Assembly (NCBI GenBank): GCA_013397935.1
Contig: VZRN01000634.1
Coordinates: 2,815,371-2,879,370, forward strand
Length of the DNA: 64,000 bases
Source: Dasyornis broadbenti
Lineage: Eukaryota > Chordata > Aves > Passeriformes > Dasyornithidae
Reading direction: 5' to 3'
The notes beneath the pieces are model-generated. The model made no database searches and was not told where the DNA came from. It saw only the letters and a program-made list of their open reading frames with translations. Below, piece by piece: positions 1-12,300 of this stretch (position 1 is the stretch's first letter; each line of letters opens with the position of its first letter). The translations under genes were made by a program, and so were the position numbers.

Positions 1-3000
1 ATCTTAATAAACAACCATATGGTGTTTGTATGTTGTCCTCTTTGGAAGTTAAAGTATGATTCCAAAGTAGTTCTTTTATTAATTAATCTTGTACTGATGG
101 CCACAAGGGGTATTCAGATTTACAGGGTATTATTTCTGCTTGTCTGTACCTTAAACTTGACTAAACTTTCTATTCAGCAAGTAAATGCATGCTTTGTCCA
201 AATTAGAGCAACCTGAAACACTAAAAAAAAAAGGTTAGAATTATTAATGATACTGATAAATAGTTAATTTAGGAGGTTCTTAAGCAGAGGTGCATTGCTG
301 CAATATGCTCAGACCTGGAACTATGAGCATTTTGCAGTGGCAGAGACCCTTCTAAGAAAAAACTTTGTGATTCTGGATTTTAACTTCCTGCTGCAGCACT
401 GCCCGTTCTCTGGAATGTTCTAGTGCTTATTTTTCCTGGGCATTCCATGGCCAACAGCCATGAATAAGCTGAAATTAACCTGAGTCATAAGTGATAACAA
501 GAAATATTTTACCCCACTCTTGGTGCCTTGTTTCAGAGGTGCTTTTATCGCGGGGTTTGCACCTGTCTGACATGTACTGACCCGTCTCTTTCAAGGGCTA
601 TTTATATTTCCGCAGTGTGAGGTACGAAATAGATGTGTGTTGAGTCATGGTGGGGCAGCACTGTTTTGCCCTTTAGATCTGCTCTGCCTTGTGCCTGGTT
701 CCCAGCAGAGCTTTCAGAACAGCGATGAAAGATGAGGGAAAGGATAACAGAACAATGGGAAAACCTAATCTTTGAAGAGTTGGGGATCCTGGGAATACGT
801 GGGCTTCCCACTCAGCCCTTCTTTTTACAATCTGGCTGCAGTTCACTTTTACTACCTCAGAGCTTTTTCAGTTTTCAGCTGCTCCTAGCTTTTCCCGTTT
901 ACAGTTACTCAGGAAATTCACTGTATTCTGTCTTTCATGAGACCAATTCTCTCAAAAAATGGCAACACTGATTTGGAGACTTCACACAACTGTCACACCA
1001 ATTCATCTGACAGGCGTCACGCTGATCACATCACCTTAAGGGGAGAGAAATGAGGTACCTTGGGAAAAAAACGCCTTGGTTGACAAGTGTCATATGCACA
1101 GGATAGACCTATGTGAACAGTGGCAATCATTTATAGGAAGAGAAAGCACGTGGGTTTTACGTAAACTTTCCTGGTTTTCTTTTTGTTTGGGTTTTGTTTG
1201 TTTGGGATTTTTTTGTTGGGATGTATCAGTATGTGTAACCAAGTGCTCTCTCAGCAGACAAGCTGAAGCTGTTGTTAGTTACACGGTGAATAACGTGGCC
1301 ACACAGTTAGCAGAAAGCAGGAAGCAGCTTTTGCTCATACTTCCTTTGGGGGATGCTTCATCATGGCACTGCTCAGAGCTGCGATAATGTGCCGGCTCTG
1401 GGACACGCCCAGGGCTGCACACTGAGGAAAGGGGGTACAGCCAAGTCAGTTTGGGTTGCTGGAACGAAATAATGGGTTTTGACCGATTATTCAGTTTCTC
1501 CTTGTGCATATACAGGACTAAAAGAAAGCTTTCAGTAGTGCCAGCGGTCTTCCTACAAATGTAAGGATTGCTACATACCAGATCTTTGAGTAATGCAGTC
1601 TCATGAGGAAAGATTTAAGTGCTCTCTTTGCTGCATCATCAGTGAAGATGTTTTTGTTTTAATAAAAAAGTAAATATAGACAAAATAGATCTTTTAAAAA
1701 TGTGGGCTCTTAAGCAGCAAAATTAGCATAAACTTAATTTAGAGCATTGAAGTGACTCAAAGTCTGCTTAAAACTATTTTCCAATTGACAGACAAATAGA
1801 AGCTCATGGAACACTTCTTAAACTTAGGTTTCTGTGGTAGCAAATACTTGTGGCTGAGGGCCTTTGAGTCATGCTGCAGACCCATGGTGAGAGGCCGTCT
1901 GTGCAATCTCGATGGCAATTTCTGATTGCAGGTTGATGCCGTGTTCTGGTCTGAAGCTGTGCTGGCAGCAGCGGCACGGCCGTGACTCACGGTAGTGGGT
2001 TTGCTTTGTGAGTCCTGCATGGCGCTACAAATGTGTAGTGAGTGAAAGGGAAGTGCTCAGCATTTGCTGACAGGGTCCTTTAAACATTTAATGGTGACTA
2101 CTATGTTAATTAAAACCTGAGTGAATGCAGCTAATCATGTCCCATTCTGTATTTCTGGAGCTGAAACACGGACCAAACTGACTCACTATTATGCACTCCA
2201 GAAAGAGCTGTTAAAGGGAGCTGTACTGGAGCTGTTGCTGCATGGAATTCTTAAAGAATTTATTTGTTGGGATGAGGGAGCAGGCCTAGCTCCTAGGAGA
2301 GATTTTGGAAGTTTAATGGTATTTACAGAGACAAAATTCTAACAATACAGTATTCAATATTCAACAAATGGGAAAAAAACATTGCTTTCATTATTAACAA
2401 ATACTACATATATATATTTAATATTTTATTTAAATTTTATTTTTCTGAATACTCTGCTTAATCTAATTCCTTTTCACATTAAGTCTGAACAACTACTTTG
2501 CTTTGGATAAAGGACTGCATGCATGCTTCTTTACATTGGCTTTTTGCAGATAAGGCTTTTACTTTCCAGACCTCATTAAGCAGTCAGTTGAGCAGCTAAA
2601 TGAGTGTTCCAAGTGGTAATGGATACTTACTCCATGTAAGTACAACAAGATTATGAGATACTGTAAAGCTGAGTACTTAACTGCACAGGATTATTTATAT
2701 TACAAATAAATGCATCAAGTAACCAACTCAGATGTTTATGATAGCAATGGGATATCCCACCTGTTAATAGAGTAGATCTGGGTCACTAGATTAGGGGTTT
2801 TGTTTTCTGTTTTGAGTCATGCATCTTCCTTTCCATATATCTGAGCAGATTTTAGCCTTTGCTGAAAACCAAGGCCCTCTTTTAAAGTATTTAAGACTGA
2901 ATGGAATGTGGGGAGGCAGAAAGCTTCCAACCAAACATGTCTGTGAAAATCAAGTTGTGTTTTATCAATCCAATTTGTACACACGTTAAGTCCTTATTTG

Positions 3001-6000
3001 GATTTGTAACATTCCATGTTGTTACGATGCTTAGATAATATTGCAAAGCTTGCCTTGATTTCTCCAAGCTGGGATTACAGATATTCAAATATAAGTAAGC
3101 GGAGATTCAAACAGTTCATGCTTTGGGAGTTATGAAAGATCATAAAAATAAAAACAAAATGAAGGCTGTAAAAGGACAATTAATATGATGAACAGAGGAG
3201 TTCATGAAGCCTCACTTCCTTAAGTGTTTTGCTCAAGTTTTTGTATCGAAGGTATAAGCTGTGAAATTATTCCAGCAGATGAGGTACTTGCCTATTTCCC
3301 CCACAGGTTCTCTGGTGTAAAAGGGATAAATTTCTGCTGTTGCTTTTTCCTTTCAATACAGAATGTACTATGCATGTCTCCTCTACACTGCCAGCTCTCT
3401 TCAAAGATGTTTCAAAAGCTGTCTTTTGAGATCTCGTGGGGAGATTGGGCTAAAATGGGGATGGGGGAAAAAAAAGAGATAAGGTATATATTACACAGGT
3501 AGTTCAGAAACTTTGTGAAGGAAGCCTTCAGGTTACTATCAGAACCTTCTTTGTCAGAATCAGCAAAGCATTTGTCACATGAACTGAGAAAGGCTTTAAC
3601 TGTCCTCTGTCATCTGCTTATATTGGTGTTCTCTAAATAATTAAAGATAACTTTGTTTTCCTTGCCAAGTGAACTTGTGGAACAGTAAATAAGCAGTGGG
3701 AACAAGTCACATTGAGTGATGAAGGTGATCTGATCTTCATTCTCCCTGCTGCTCTCAGAAGCAGATTTCCTACATACAATTATTTTTCTCTTAGTGATCC
3801 AAGAGCTCTGTTTTCTCTGGTTATCTCTCATGAACATTACTGAATGTACCAAGTCATCAATAAGAATGCTTCTGAATTAATTTTCTTAGCTTTGGAGAGT
3901 CTCCCCTTCCCTGCTCCTGCACACCTCCCACTTCCTTTGCTATGATTTGGAAGGGAGAGGTTAGGGATGCAATCCCAAAATAACTTGGTCCCTTCTTGGA
4001 GAATTTGTGTGGCAGGGTCCCAGACCATATTCCATATAACTCACAGGAGAAGGGGATGAGCTCTGTGCCTGCCCTCAAGTACATCAGTGTTGCCATGAGG
4101 TGCTGAGCACTGCTAGCATGGAAGAAGTGATAGAATGAACTGTGTGGGTCTAAGACATGAAAATGAGAATTGCTGCACTGATTGAATCCCTGAACCATAT
4201 TGACCACACCTTTTTTCTTTGCAGTACCTCGTTTGCATAGCAATAAAAATATCGATCGTTATACCTGAAAATAATGAAGATATTTGTTATCTACTGTGGG
4301 CCCGAATGTAAGTCACCTCTGGCTTATCTCTAGCTCTTTGTAACTATTAAATAGTCCCATGATAAAATCTAAGATGTGCTTACTCAAAGCAGGTGTTATA
4401 GATCAGAATGTGTGTTCTGAAGAACCAGGTTGGTTTGTGATATCTTCCATTCTGCACCCCAAAATAAGAATGCCAATCCACTGCCTTTTAGACTAAGATG
4501 AAAAGAAACAAGGATAGATTTTGCTACTGGAAAATGGTGTGTACCTAGGCAGGTAATTCTGTGAAAAAGAACATATTTTGCAGGACAGATGCTGTGTATA
4601 GATGTTTCACTTTTGGTTTTAAGCAGTGAATAACCAAACTCATCCAGTTATTGCAGGGTTCCTCATGTGATTTCTGGAGCAGTGATTAATACCTGGTTTG
4701 TGGGCAGTAGTTTCTGCAGTGTTTAGAGCCACACTGAGTGCAGTTGTCTTCTCAATTGGCTACTCTGAGTGAGCCTTTCCCAGTGAATCAACTGGGTAGT
4801 GTGATGCCTGCTTAAATGAGTTGTTGCAGTTGTGGGCTCACTCATTTTGTTTGGAACAATTTCTCTTCCTCCCCTGCTGAATTTCTAATGTCAGCTTGTA
4901 TTTGCATCTATGTTTATAGAATAAAATTACTTCAATGACATGGAAAAAGGGGAAAATTGGAACAAACCCCATTAACATTTATGATTGTACTCACTCATTG
5001 GCTCAGTTCCTTGAAGGAGATACAGCAGATGATGTATACTTATGTATCATGCATTTATAATCTGCACTGGAAAAGAAGTCTCAGGTGCTGTAATATTCCA
5101 AACCAGATCTCTCAGCCATATGGAAATGTAAATTGCAAATTCAGGGCACAACAGAGTAATCCCCTGGTACAGAGCAACCAATTACATTAAGCAATCACAA
5201 TTAAATATGCTTAAATCTCCTACAAAGCAGCTTTATATCTAACTTCAAGTAGCAAGTAAAAATAATTCTGCAGTTAGGACCTGTGGATTACTGACCAGCT
5301 TGTTGATATGCACAGGCTTTTGTGAAGTTTCCCATGGGCAGGGATGATACAAGATAAGCTGGGGCTGCTCCCAGGGGAAGGCGGCCAGGACTCAGGAGCA
5401 GTGTTAGGCTTTATAATCATTATTTTCTATAGAAACAGCTTGGCTTTGAGCTGGCTTTGCCTGGTATTAGGAAAGGAGCTCTTACCTGCCCATTCCAGGC
5501 TGGAACAAGTGCCACAGTTGCGGCCACTGCATTAAAGGTAATTCTTCAGAAACAGAAGGAACAAACAGTGCAGAAAGCTCATTTTTAGCACAGAACAAGG
5601 CTGATTTTTAAATAGGCTGCTGAAAAGCAAAGCTTTGCAACACCTCAGTTTGCTCTGCTGTCTCTAAAGTTACCTGTTGTTACCTGGAGATTTGACAAGC
5701 GTTAGTGGCTGTAGCACTATTATTTTAATTTTATCCAGAAGAAAACCTATTCATAGCAGATCCTTTGCTAATTATTTCCACTCAGCTTTGTTGCATGCCA
5801 GACTTTTTAGTTGTATTTAATGTTGTTGCTTGTTGCTCTGGAAATAATCATTAAAGGGAAATGGGTCATCACCACTGTACACCAGTAATTCTGTGAAATA
5901 CAATTTTAAATGAACTTGCCTTTTCAGAACGATACTGAAGAGCACCAAATGCTTTCAGTAATAGTGGCATAATGTAATTAAGTGAGAAAGCTTTTTTTTT

Positions 6001-7241
6001 TTTTCTGAAGCCATAGTAGAAACAAGACACAAATTAATGGTATGGGACAGTGTTGTATCTATAGGTATTTGAAAAAGTCAACAAGGTAACTGAAGCTGGA
6101 GCTGAGACTGCAATAAAAGCTTTCTAGAAGTGATCTCTGACACTGGGAGATCACCAAGTCACTGCAGTCACAATCTGTCATGAACCTGCAGTAGAGAGCA
6201 CATAGAGTTTTGGAGAGGCTGAGGATCAGAAGGGGCAGGTGCCTGTGGGCAGCCAGAGCACCTTTGTTTTGAAGAGCAGGATATGTTCATGGTTTATCCA
6301 CATGCACTTATCCTCTACACAGAGAACGTTGATTGCTGGTGAAGAAATTCAGGGTTTGACGTTTACCAGTACAAAGTGGCAGTCCAGTTTCTGCCCATTT
6401 CTAAGTTGTAAGTTTTGGAAATAGGCCCATGAGTCAGAAGAATGTTTCTGCAGTGCTGAAATCAGCTGGAAGCACAGGCCACGTGGAGGCAGTACTGCAT
6501 GCTCTGACAGCTTTCCCAAGTGACAGAGGCAGACAGTTTTATAGTCACCAGCTGAATTTCCTTTCATACTCTTCCTCTTCCATTGTATTATATTTGTATT
6601 TTATTATTTGTATTCTTATTTCCTTGAGAAATTCTGCCATGATGTAGTGCTGTCGATGTATTTGACGTATAATTTAGGCAGGGAGTAGAAGCAAGGCCGT
6701 TGAGGCCTAACTTAAAACTAGAAGTGGATCTGTTGAGTCTTTGTCATCTTTAGTCCCCCCTAGTTGTGCTATTCCATAATTCCTCTTCATTCTTTATTAT
6801 TTAGTGCCTGGGGGACAAAATAAATGTCTTGGTGTGTGTTTAGATAATCCCTTCTGGAAAGGTCTCAAACTTGAGTGCATAAGAGTCCTGGAAAGCAGAG
6901 GTGACAGTGTAAAATCACACAAATACTGCTCAGTGAATCCTAGATATGAAAATGCTGTGGTCCTGTCACTGGCAAGTGCCATGACCATGGTAAACGTTAA
7001 AGTTCAATGAACTTTAACTGAAAACCAGGCTCACTTGTGTAAGAGAAATCGGTGTTCCTGCAAGGCAGCTGAGCTCTCAAAGAAAGAAAGAGCAGCATGA
7101 ATTGGGAATGTAGCATAAATTAATGTATTTTATCATCGTTTCATGTGTGATCCTAAGTTTTCCACAGTTTTAAATTCCAGATGATGGAACTGTCCAAACT
7201 TTGCAGGAATATAAAATTATATAACAAGTTAGATGGTTCAT
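1..7241. other. Unique AT-rich sequence, no gene seen
   Basis: No open frame here exceeds about 130 codons, and none shows a recognisable domain or signal. The stretch holds AT-rich low-complexity DNA near 2398-2446, a GT-rich tract near 1160-1225 and a 13-base T run at 5992-6004. The minus-strand frame at 3857-4243 (128 codons) is overlapped by another open minus frame and has no family likeness I can name. I see no tRNA fold and no CR1 or LTR text. It is best read as intron or intergenic DNA. Confidence 0.75.
6996..7018. promoter_or_regulatory. Perfect 23-base inverted repeat with IR-1 nuclear-receptor spacing
   Basis: Two perfect 11-base arms (GTTAAAGTTCA and its reverse complement) are separated by a single A. 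The inner part is AGTTCA, one base, TGAACT: two RGKTCA-type nuclear-receptor half sites as an inverted repeat with one-base spacing. That IR-1 layout is known for FXR/RXR and for insect ecdysone receptor sites. Binding here is inference; the palindrome itself is directly visible. Confidence 0.4.
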
Positions 7242-7258
7242 TGTGTGTGTGTGTGTGT
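7242..7258. repeat. TG dinucleotide microsatellite
   Basis: About eight uninterrupted TG units. It is a short simple repeat with no gene context. Confidence 0.9.
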
Positions 7259-9301
7259 TTTCATTCTTCCATGTATAAATCCAGCCTATATTTCTGCAAG
7301 TCTCCATGTTCTATTATGGATATAAGGAATGTCAAACCACCCCACTGTTTCCTGAGTCTGCAGAGAGGACATTGGTGTTAACACTGATTCATGGATTGCA
7401 TTGTGATTTATGGCCTCTGGAGCCTTGTTAGATAGGAAGTGATGATGAAACAGGAAACCAGGCATTGTGTGAAGACATCCATAAGTATGTAACTAGAGGA
7501 AAAAGCTGCAAAAATAATTTATGCAAGTTATTGCTCTATATTCTGTATAAAATATATTTTTATTGTGCACAGCTGGATGTTGTAATTGCTGAAGATATTG
7601 CAAGCCCCTGACTTGATGTAAACCTGACTTTTATGGAGGGAAAAGCCCAGTAACTTGAGTGAACAGTGGCAGAGAAAGCACTGGGAGGACTAAATCACCC
7701 CTTAATCAGGGCTTTCTCTGCCTTACTGCATTTGTAAGTTCTGTTAATGAAAGCTTTCTGAAGAATACTTACGGAATTAACTCACTATACAATTTTAAAA
7801 ACCAGCAATAAATTCTTCATATTGAAGGGTAGGGATTTATTAATTTAAACCCAGTTTTTCTTTCTGTCTGATATAAGCCAGCAAATGACTGGCAGCAATA
7901 ACTGTAGGAGGAGAAGTCATTGGGACAGAGCATTTTGAAGTCTCAAATAATATGGGGAGCAATTAATTGCCAATTAAGATTCCACTTATACCAGAAGCAA
8001 TTTGAGCTTAAGTGGCCATGGTCAGCAGAGAATGCCTGTCACAGTCCAAGACAGAATTACATTTGAACTTGTAATGTCACTGAAACGTGATTCAGGTCTT
8101 GTTTGTTATTGAAGGTTTGCAGCAAGTTGTGACCCTAAAGGGACTGTCTGGAGACTGTCTATCAGCAGAGCAATAAAGAAGTTATAAAGAAGGAGTCACC
8201 TGTGTGATAGGTGAAGATGGGGAGAAATAAGGTTAGAGAAAATTGCAGATAACTTGGTCTCCCCTTGCTGGTTTTGAGCCCTGATAAAGGAGGGTCTGTA
8301 AGTGTTTATTCTATTCCAAGTGGTAGATCGTTTTGGCACTGCTTTATTGGAAAGGAAAAGAACGGAAACAGGGGAGTAGCTTGAAGAGAAGAAGGATTAT
8401 TGCTAAGATTGGGCCAGCTTTTTCCAGTGTTCCCAAACAAGACGCTGCAGAGAATACTCGTGTTAGTTAGAGCAATGAATACAAACCAAAAAGTTGAAGT
8501 CATGATGGATTACAAGAGGGATTTTAGTGCTGAAATCTGTTTTGGTTTTTATTTTTCCCCTGCATGAGGGCCTACCTTAAAGATTTGGCCTTGTGAAGGA
8601 GCCAAAAATCAATATGCTAGGAACAGAGAGGATTTTCACAAATCTGAGAAAACCCTTACAGTGGTGCTTATTTCAGTGTTAAATGTCAGGTGGTGCTTTA
8701 GAAAACAAGTGTGTCCTTAGGGCCCAGTTTAGTAGTTCGTACCTTCATGTGATTTCTGAGCAGAATTCCCTGCTTAAATTTATTTTAAAGGAATTTATAT
8801 ATCTTCAAATTGGAATAAAATTAAGATGAAAACAGCAAAGCATGGAACAGTTAGGGATTTGCTTCACCAAATGTTTCTAACCGCCACTGTAACCAGGGAA
8901 GAACTGAATTTTATAACAGCTAAAGGCAAAACACAAAAAACCACCAACCCAACTCTGAGTCTGAACAGAATGTTCATGCCAAAATTAAACTGCCCCTCCC
9001 AGATGTTGCCTGATGTTTATCCTTCCTCACAAGCTGTATGTCAGACATCATCTGATGACCAAACTGCAGCTTGCTGCGGTAGTTTCGGCATCTCTGCTGT
9101 CCCGTGCAAGTCTCTCACTGCTTTAGGAAGCTTTCTGGGGAAAGTTCTTAAATGGAGCTTAACCATGAACCGTTCAAACTGGTGCCGCTGCGTTCTGGTA
9201 GCATCGCACTCTGTTCCATTTGGGAATGTGATGCTTCCCTCTACCGGCTGCTCAGGCAGATTTTATTGTCTCGTCAAACAAGCAACGAATTTTTCCTCTC
9301 T

Positions 9302-9304
<3 letters not shown>
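7259..9304. other. Unique sequence, no gene seen
   Basis: AT-rich single-copy-looking DNA. The only notable open frame is the plus-strand one starting at 8826 (170 codons). It runs into the T tract at 9305, so its last ten or so codons are all phenylalanine. It has no recognisable domain, signal peptide or membrane segment, and I do not call it a gene. Confidence 0.7.

Positions 9305-9336
<32 letters not shown>
9305..9336. repeat. 32-base poly-T tract
   Basis: An uninterrupted run of 32 T, preceded by a short TC-rich lead-in. It is the longest homopolymer in the window. It could be a pyrimidine microsatellite or the tail of a minus-strand retroposed transcript, but I see no recognisable body on its left side. 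Confidence 0.9.
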
Positions 9337-9339
<3 letters not shown>

Positions 9340-12300
9340 CAGCCTGCACTAAGGAGGGAGGAAAGGGAATTGTTATTGCAGTGTCTTACACAGGGCAAAT
9401 TACATCACCTGCATCCCAAAGCAGCTTTTTGTTAAAGTGACTGGAATCTGTCCGTCTGGGGAGAGAGGAAGATATTTTAAGCCACTTGACGTCTAGTAGT
9501 GATGCTAACACTAACTATTCTCAATACATTCTTGTACAAAGAGCACACAATTAAGTATTTGAAAACAGAAATCAAAATGAGAGTGCATTGTTTGGGGTTT
9601 TTTTTTGCCCAAAATTAGTAGGCTAGTTGGTAATTTTTTGTTCTTAAGTGAGGGTGCTGCATTGATGACACTTCATACTTTTCAAGGCATAAAAGAAGAA
9701 ATGGCTCAGTTTCAGTAATCAAATGTTTTAAAAAAAATTAGGAATGTGGGTGTTTGTAAAGGCTTGGTTGATGTTATATGTGGATGTTATCTGAAAGTAC
9801 TGATTTTTTTGAGTTTCACGTTACTCTTGTTTAACATGGCAAACATGGTTGGGCTGACCGAGGAGCATTTTTAGAGGCAGTACATATCATAGTCCTGCTT
9901 GATACAAATCAATCTGGGCTACCAAGACGTGTCAAACTACAGAGAACAGGATGCAAATAGATTGAAATACAGCAGAGAAACTGACCTGGTACCCGTGAAC
10001 TGCTGAAAATCTGCGAGCTGGAACTGCCTGCAAGGCCGAGTGCTCCTGAACTGTGGCATAAAATTCTTGCAGCACCAAATTCAGGGTCTGAATTGCAAAT
10101 ACGTGTTTGAAATTCTTCTAAATGTTTTAGCCCTTTAGTATTTTTTTCCCTCCTCTTGTAACATGATAGTTTTAATCTTTTTCATAGATGAATTTGGGTT
10201 GAATTGCACCTCTACTAAGTGTTTGGGGTTTTTTATTTATTTTTAAATTATATCTCCCCCTTCTTATTTTAGTTCTTTTGCTTTAGAGATAAGAGTGGGA
10301 AAAATAATGAGTCCACAGGACTTGTACCAAGCTTCAGAGCTGTATGAAGGGGAATAATCTATTACTGCATACAAATATTGGGAAATGCTTATAAAAAAAG
10401 TTTTAAAAAGGACAAATCCCCCCAACAAACAAGGGGCAACACCCCACACATCTCTCCCTCCATTATTGAGCCTTGATATCATTTTTTATCACTACAATTG
10501 CAAAATTTCATTGTCCTCGTTTTCTTTGGAGTTGTGTGCTTTTGGAGTGTTACCTTAGCTAATTCAGTGCTAATTCCTCCTGAGAGCTTTGGCGAGGGAG
10601 GTGACACAGGAGCAGTGACAACACCTGGATTGGAGTGGTGTTTGTGTGGTCAGTGACAGTCAGGGACAGCACTGAGGAAGGCAGGGAGCTTTCACAGTTG
10701 CATTCCTGAACCCACCCAAAATCAGAATTTCTAGTGAAAGCTGCCTTTGGCCAGGTATGTCTGGATTTGATCAGCCTCAGTTAGGGTGGCACTTGAAGTT
10801 CATTTCCAGATGAAGCTTTGACCTTCAGCAAGTCATCGAGAGCCTTTGTGCTGCAGGTTCCCAGTCCATAGAATAGAACCAGAATGTGAGTCCCACGAGT
10901 GCTGGTGTATAATTTTCCTAGCACTCCACAATAGCGGGATGAAAGGGGGTGTGTAGCAGCAATTAACACTGGATGAGGCTGAATTGCACTTTCAACAAAG
11001 AGAAGTCTTTCAGTTAGTCTACAATAAAATCATAATTATATACCTAGTATCCTTGGCAACAGATTAAGGTCCCAAAAGGTGATTTTACAGTTCAGTATTC
11101 ACTGCTGATACAGAGATTGAAAAGAAGGAAAAGCATAATCATTTAACCAGTTTCTGAGGTGTAAACAAGCATTATGTGAGAAACATTAAATGCATCATAC
11201 TGAAAAAATAGAAGCGTGCTCTCTAAGGAAACAATTTCTGTAGTTAGGACATGAACTTCAAAAATTTGTTTGATGATTTAAATTCATACAAAAGGATGGT
11301 GCTTATTGGATATGGATTAGTTTCTCAACAGGGAATTCTATCCAATTTTCATTTTGAGAAAGCCAGCCCATGAGACACAAGGATTATCAGTTGATGAACT
11401 GAGGATAACTCGCTTTATCAGAACTGTTTATACGGAAGAATTACCTGATTATAAATTCTTTTATGTGGATATATTTTAAACTCTCTGCAGTTTTCTACAA
11501 TAAAGATTCCTTTTCCTAAGCTTGATATTTAAGGCCATTATAGGAATACACAAAACATGTTCCCTTCCCTTATTGACCCTCTCAAAAAAGGTTAGTGTTT
11601 TGATAAATAGTTGTTGTATGGGTACCTCTTTAAATATCCTCCTGTCTCCATTTACTTTTAACTCAGTATGTTTTACTGCTGTACTTCTTACCAGCACATA
11701 GTGAATTTTCTTTGCCTTCCCCTTTTCTCCCTATTTTCTTTGAAATAAGAACCAATAAAAGTAATAACTTTAGAAGGCAGAGTTCTTATGTTTATTTTTG
11801 AAGAAATGATTCTATCATCATCTGGATGACAAGCTCTATGCATGAATTCCTAGATGTGCCATCAGTAAGGAAGATGGAAATGGGGGGAAAGTCAGCAAGG
11901 TGCGTGAAGATATTTGTGGAAATAAGATCTTGGAAATAGGACAATAATGAATAGAAGGAAAGGGTAATGCAGGCATGTGAATTCTAAATGCTTTCCAGCC
12001 TGAAACAACACTGGCTGCTGGGAATGTATTTTAACTGGCATTTGTGCCGCTGCTGAGGTAAAGAGTAAGTCATAATATAACATTATTGGAGTATGACATA
12101 GTTTGAGTTTGAAAATGATGCTGGGGGCTGCTTTGAATTGACTTAGGCAGTGGAAATTGCCACACCCCACCCCTCCATTTTGAGTCTACAGAGGGAGGGG
12201 TGATGAACCGTGTAATTTCGTGTGCAATGATACACCTTCTCTCTGACAGGCTTGGTTACTAAAGGTTATTAAAGTGCACTTGGTACTAAATATTGAGACC

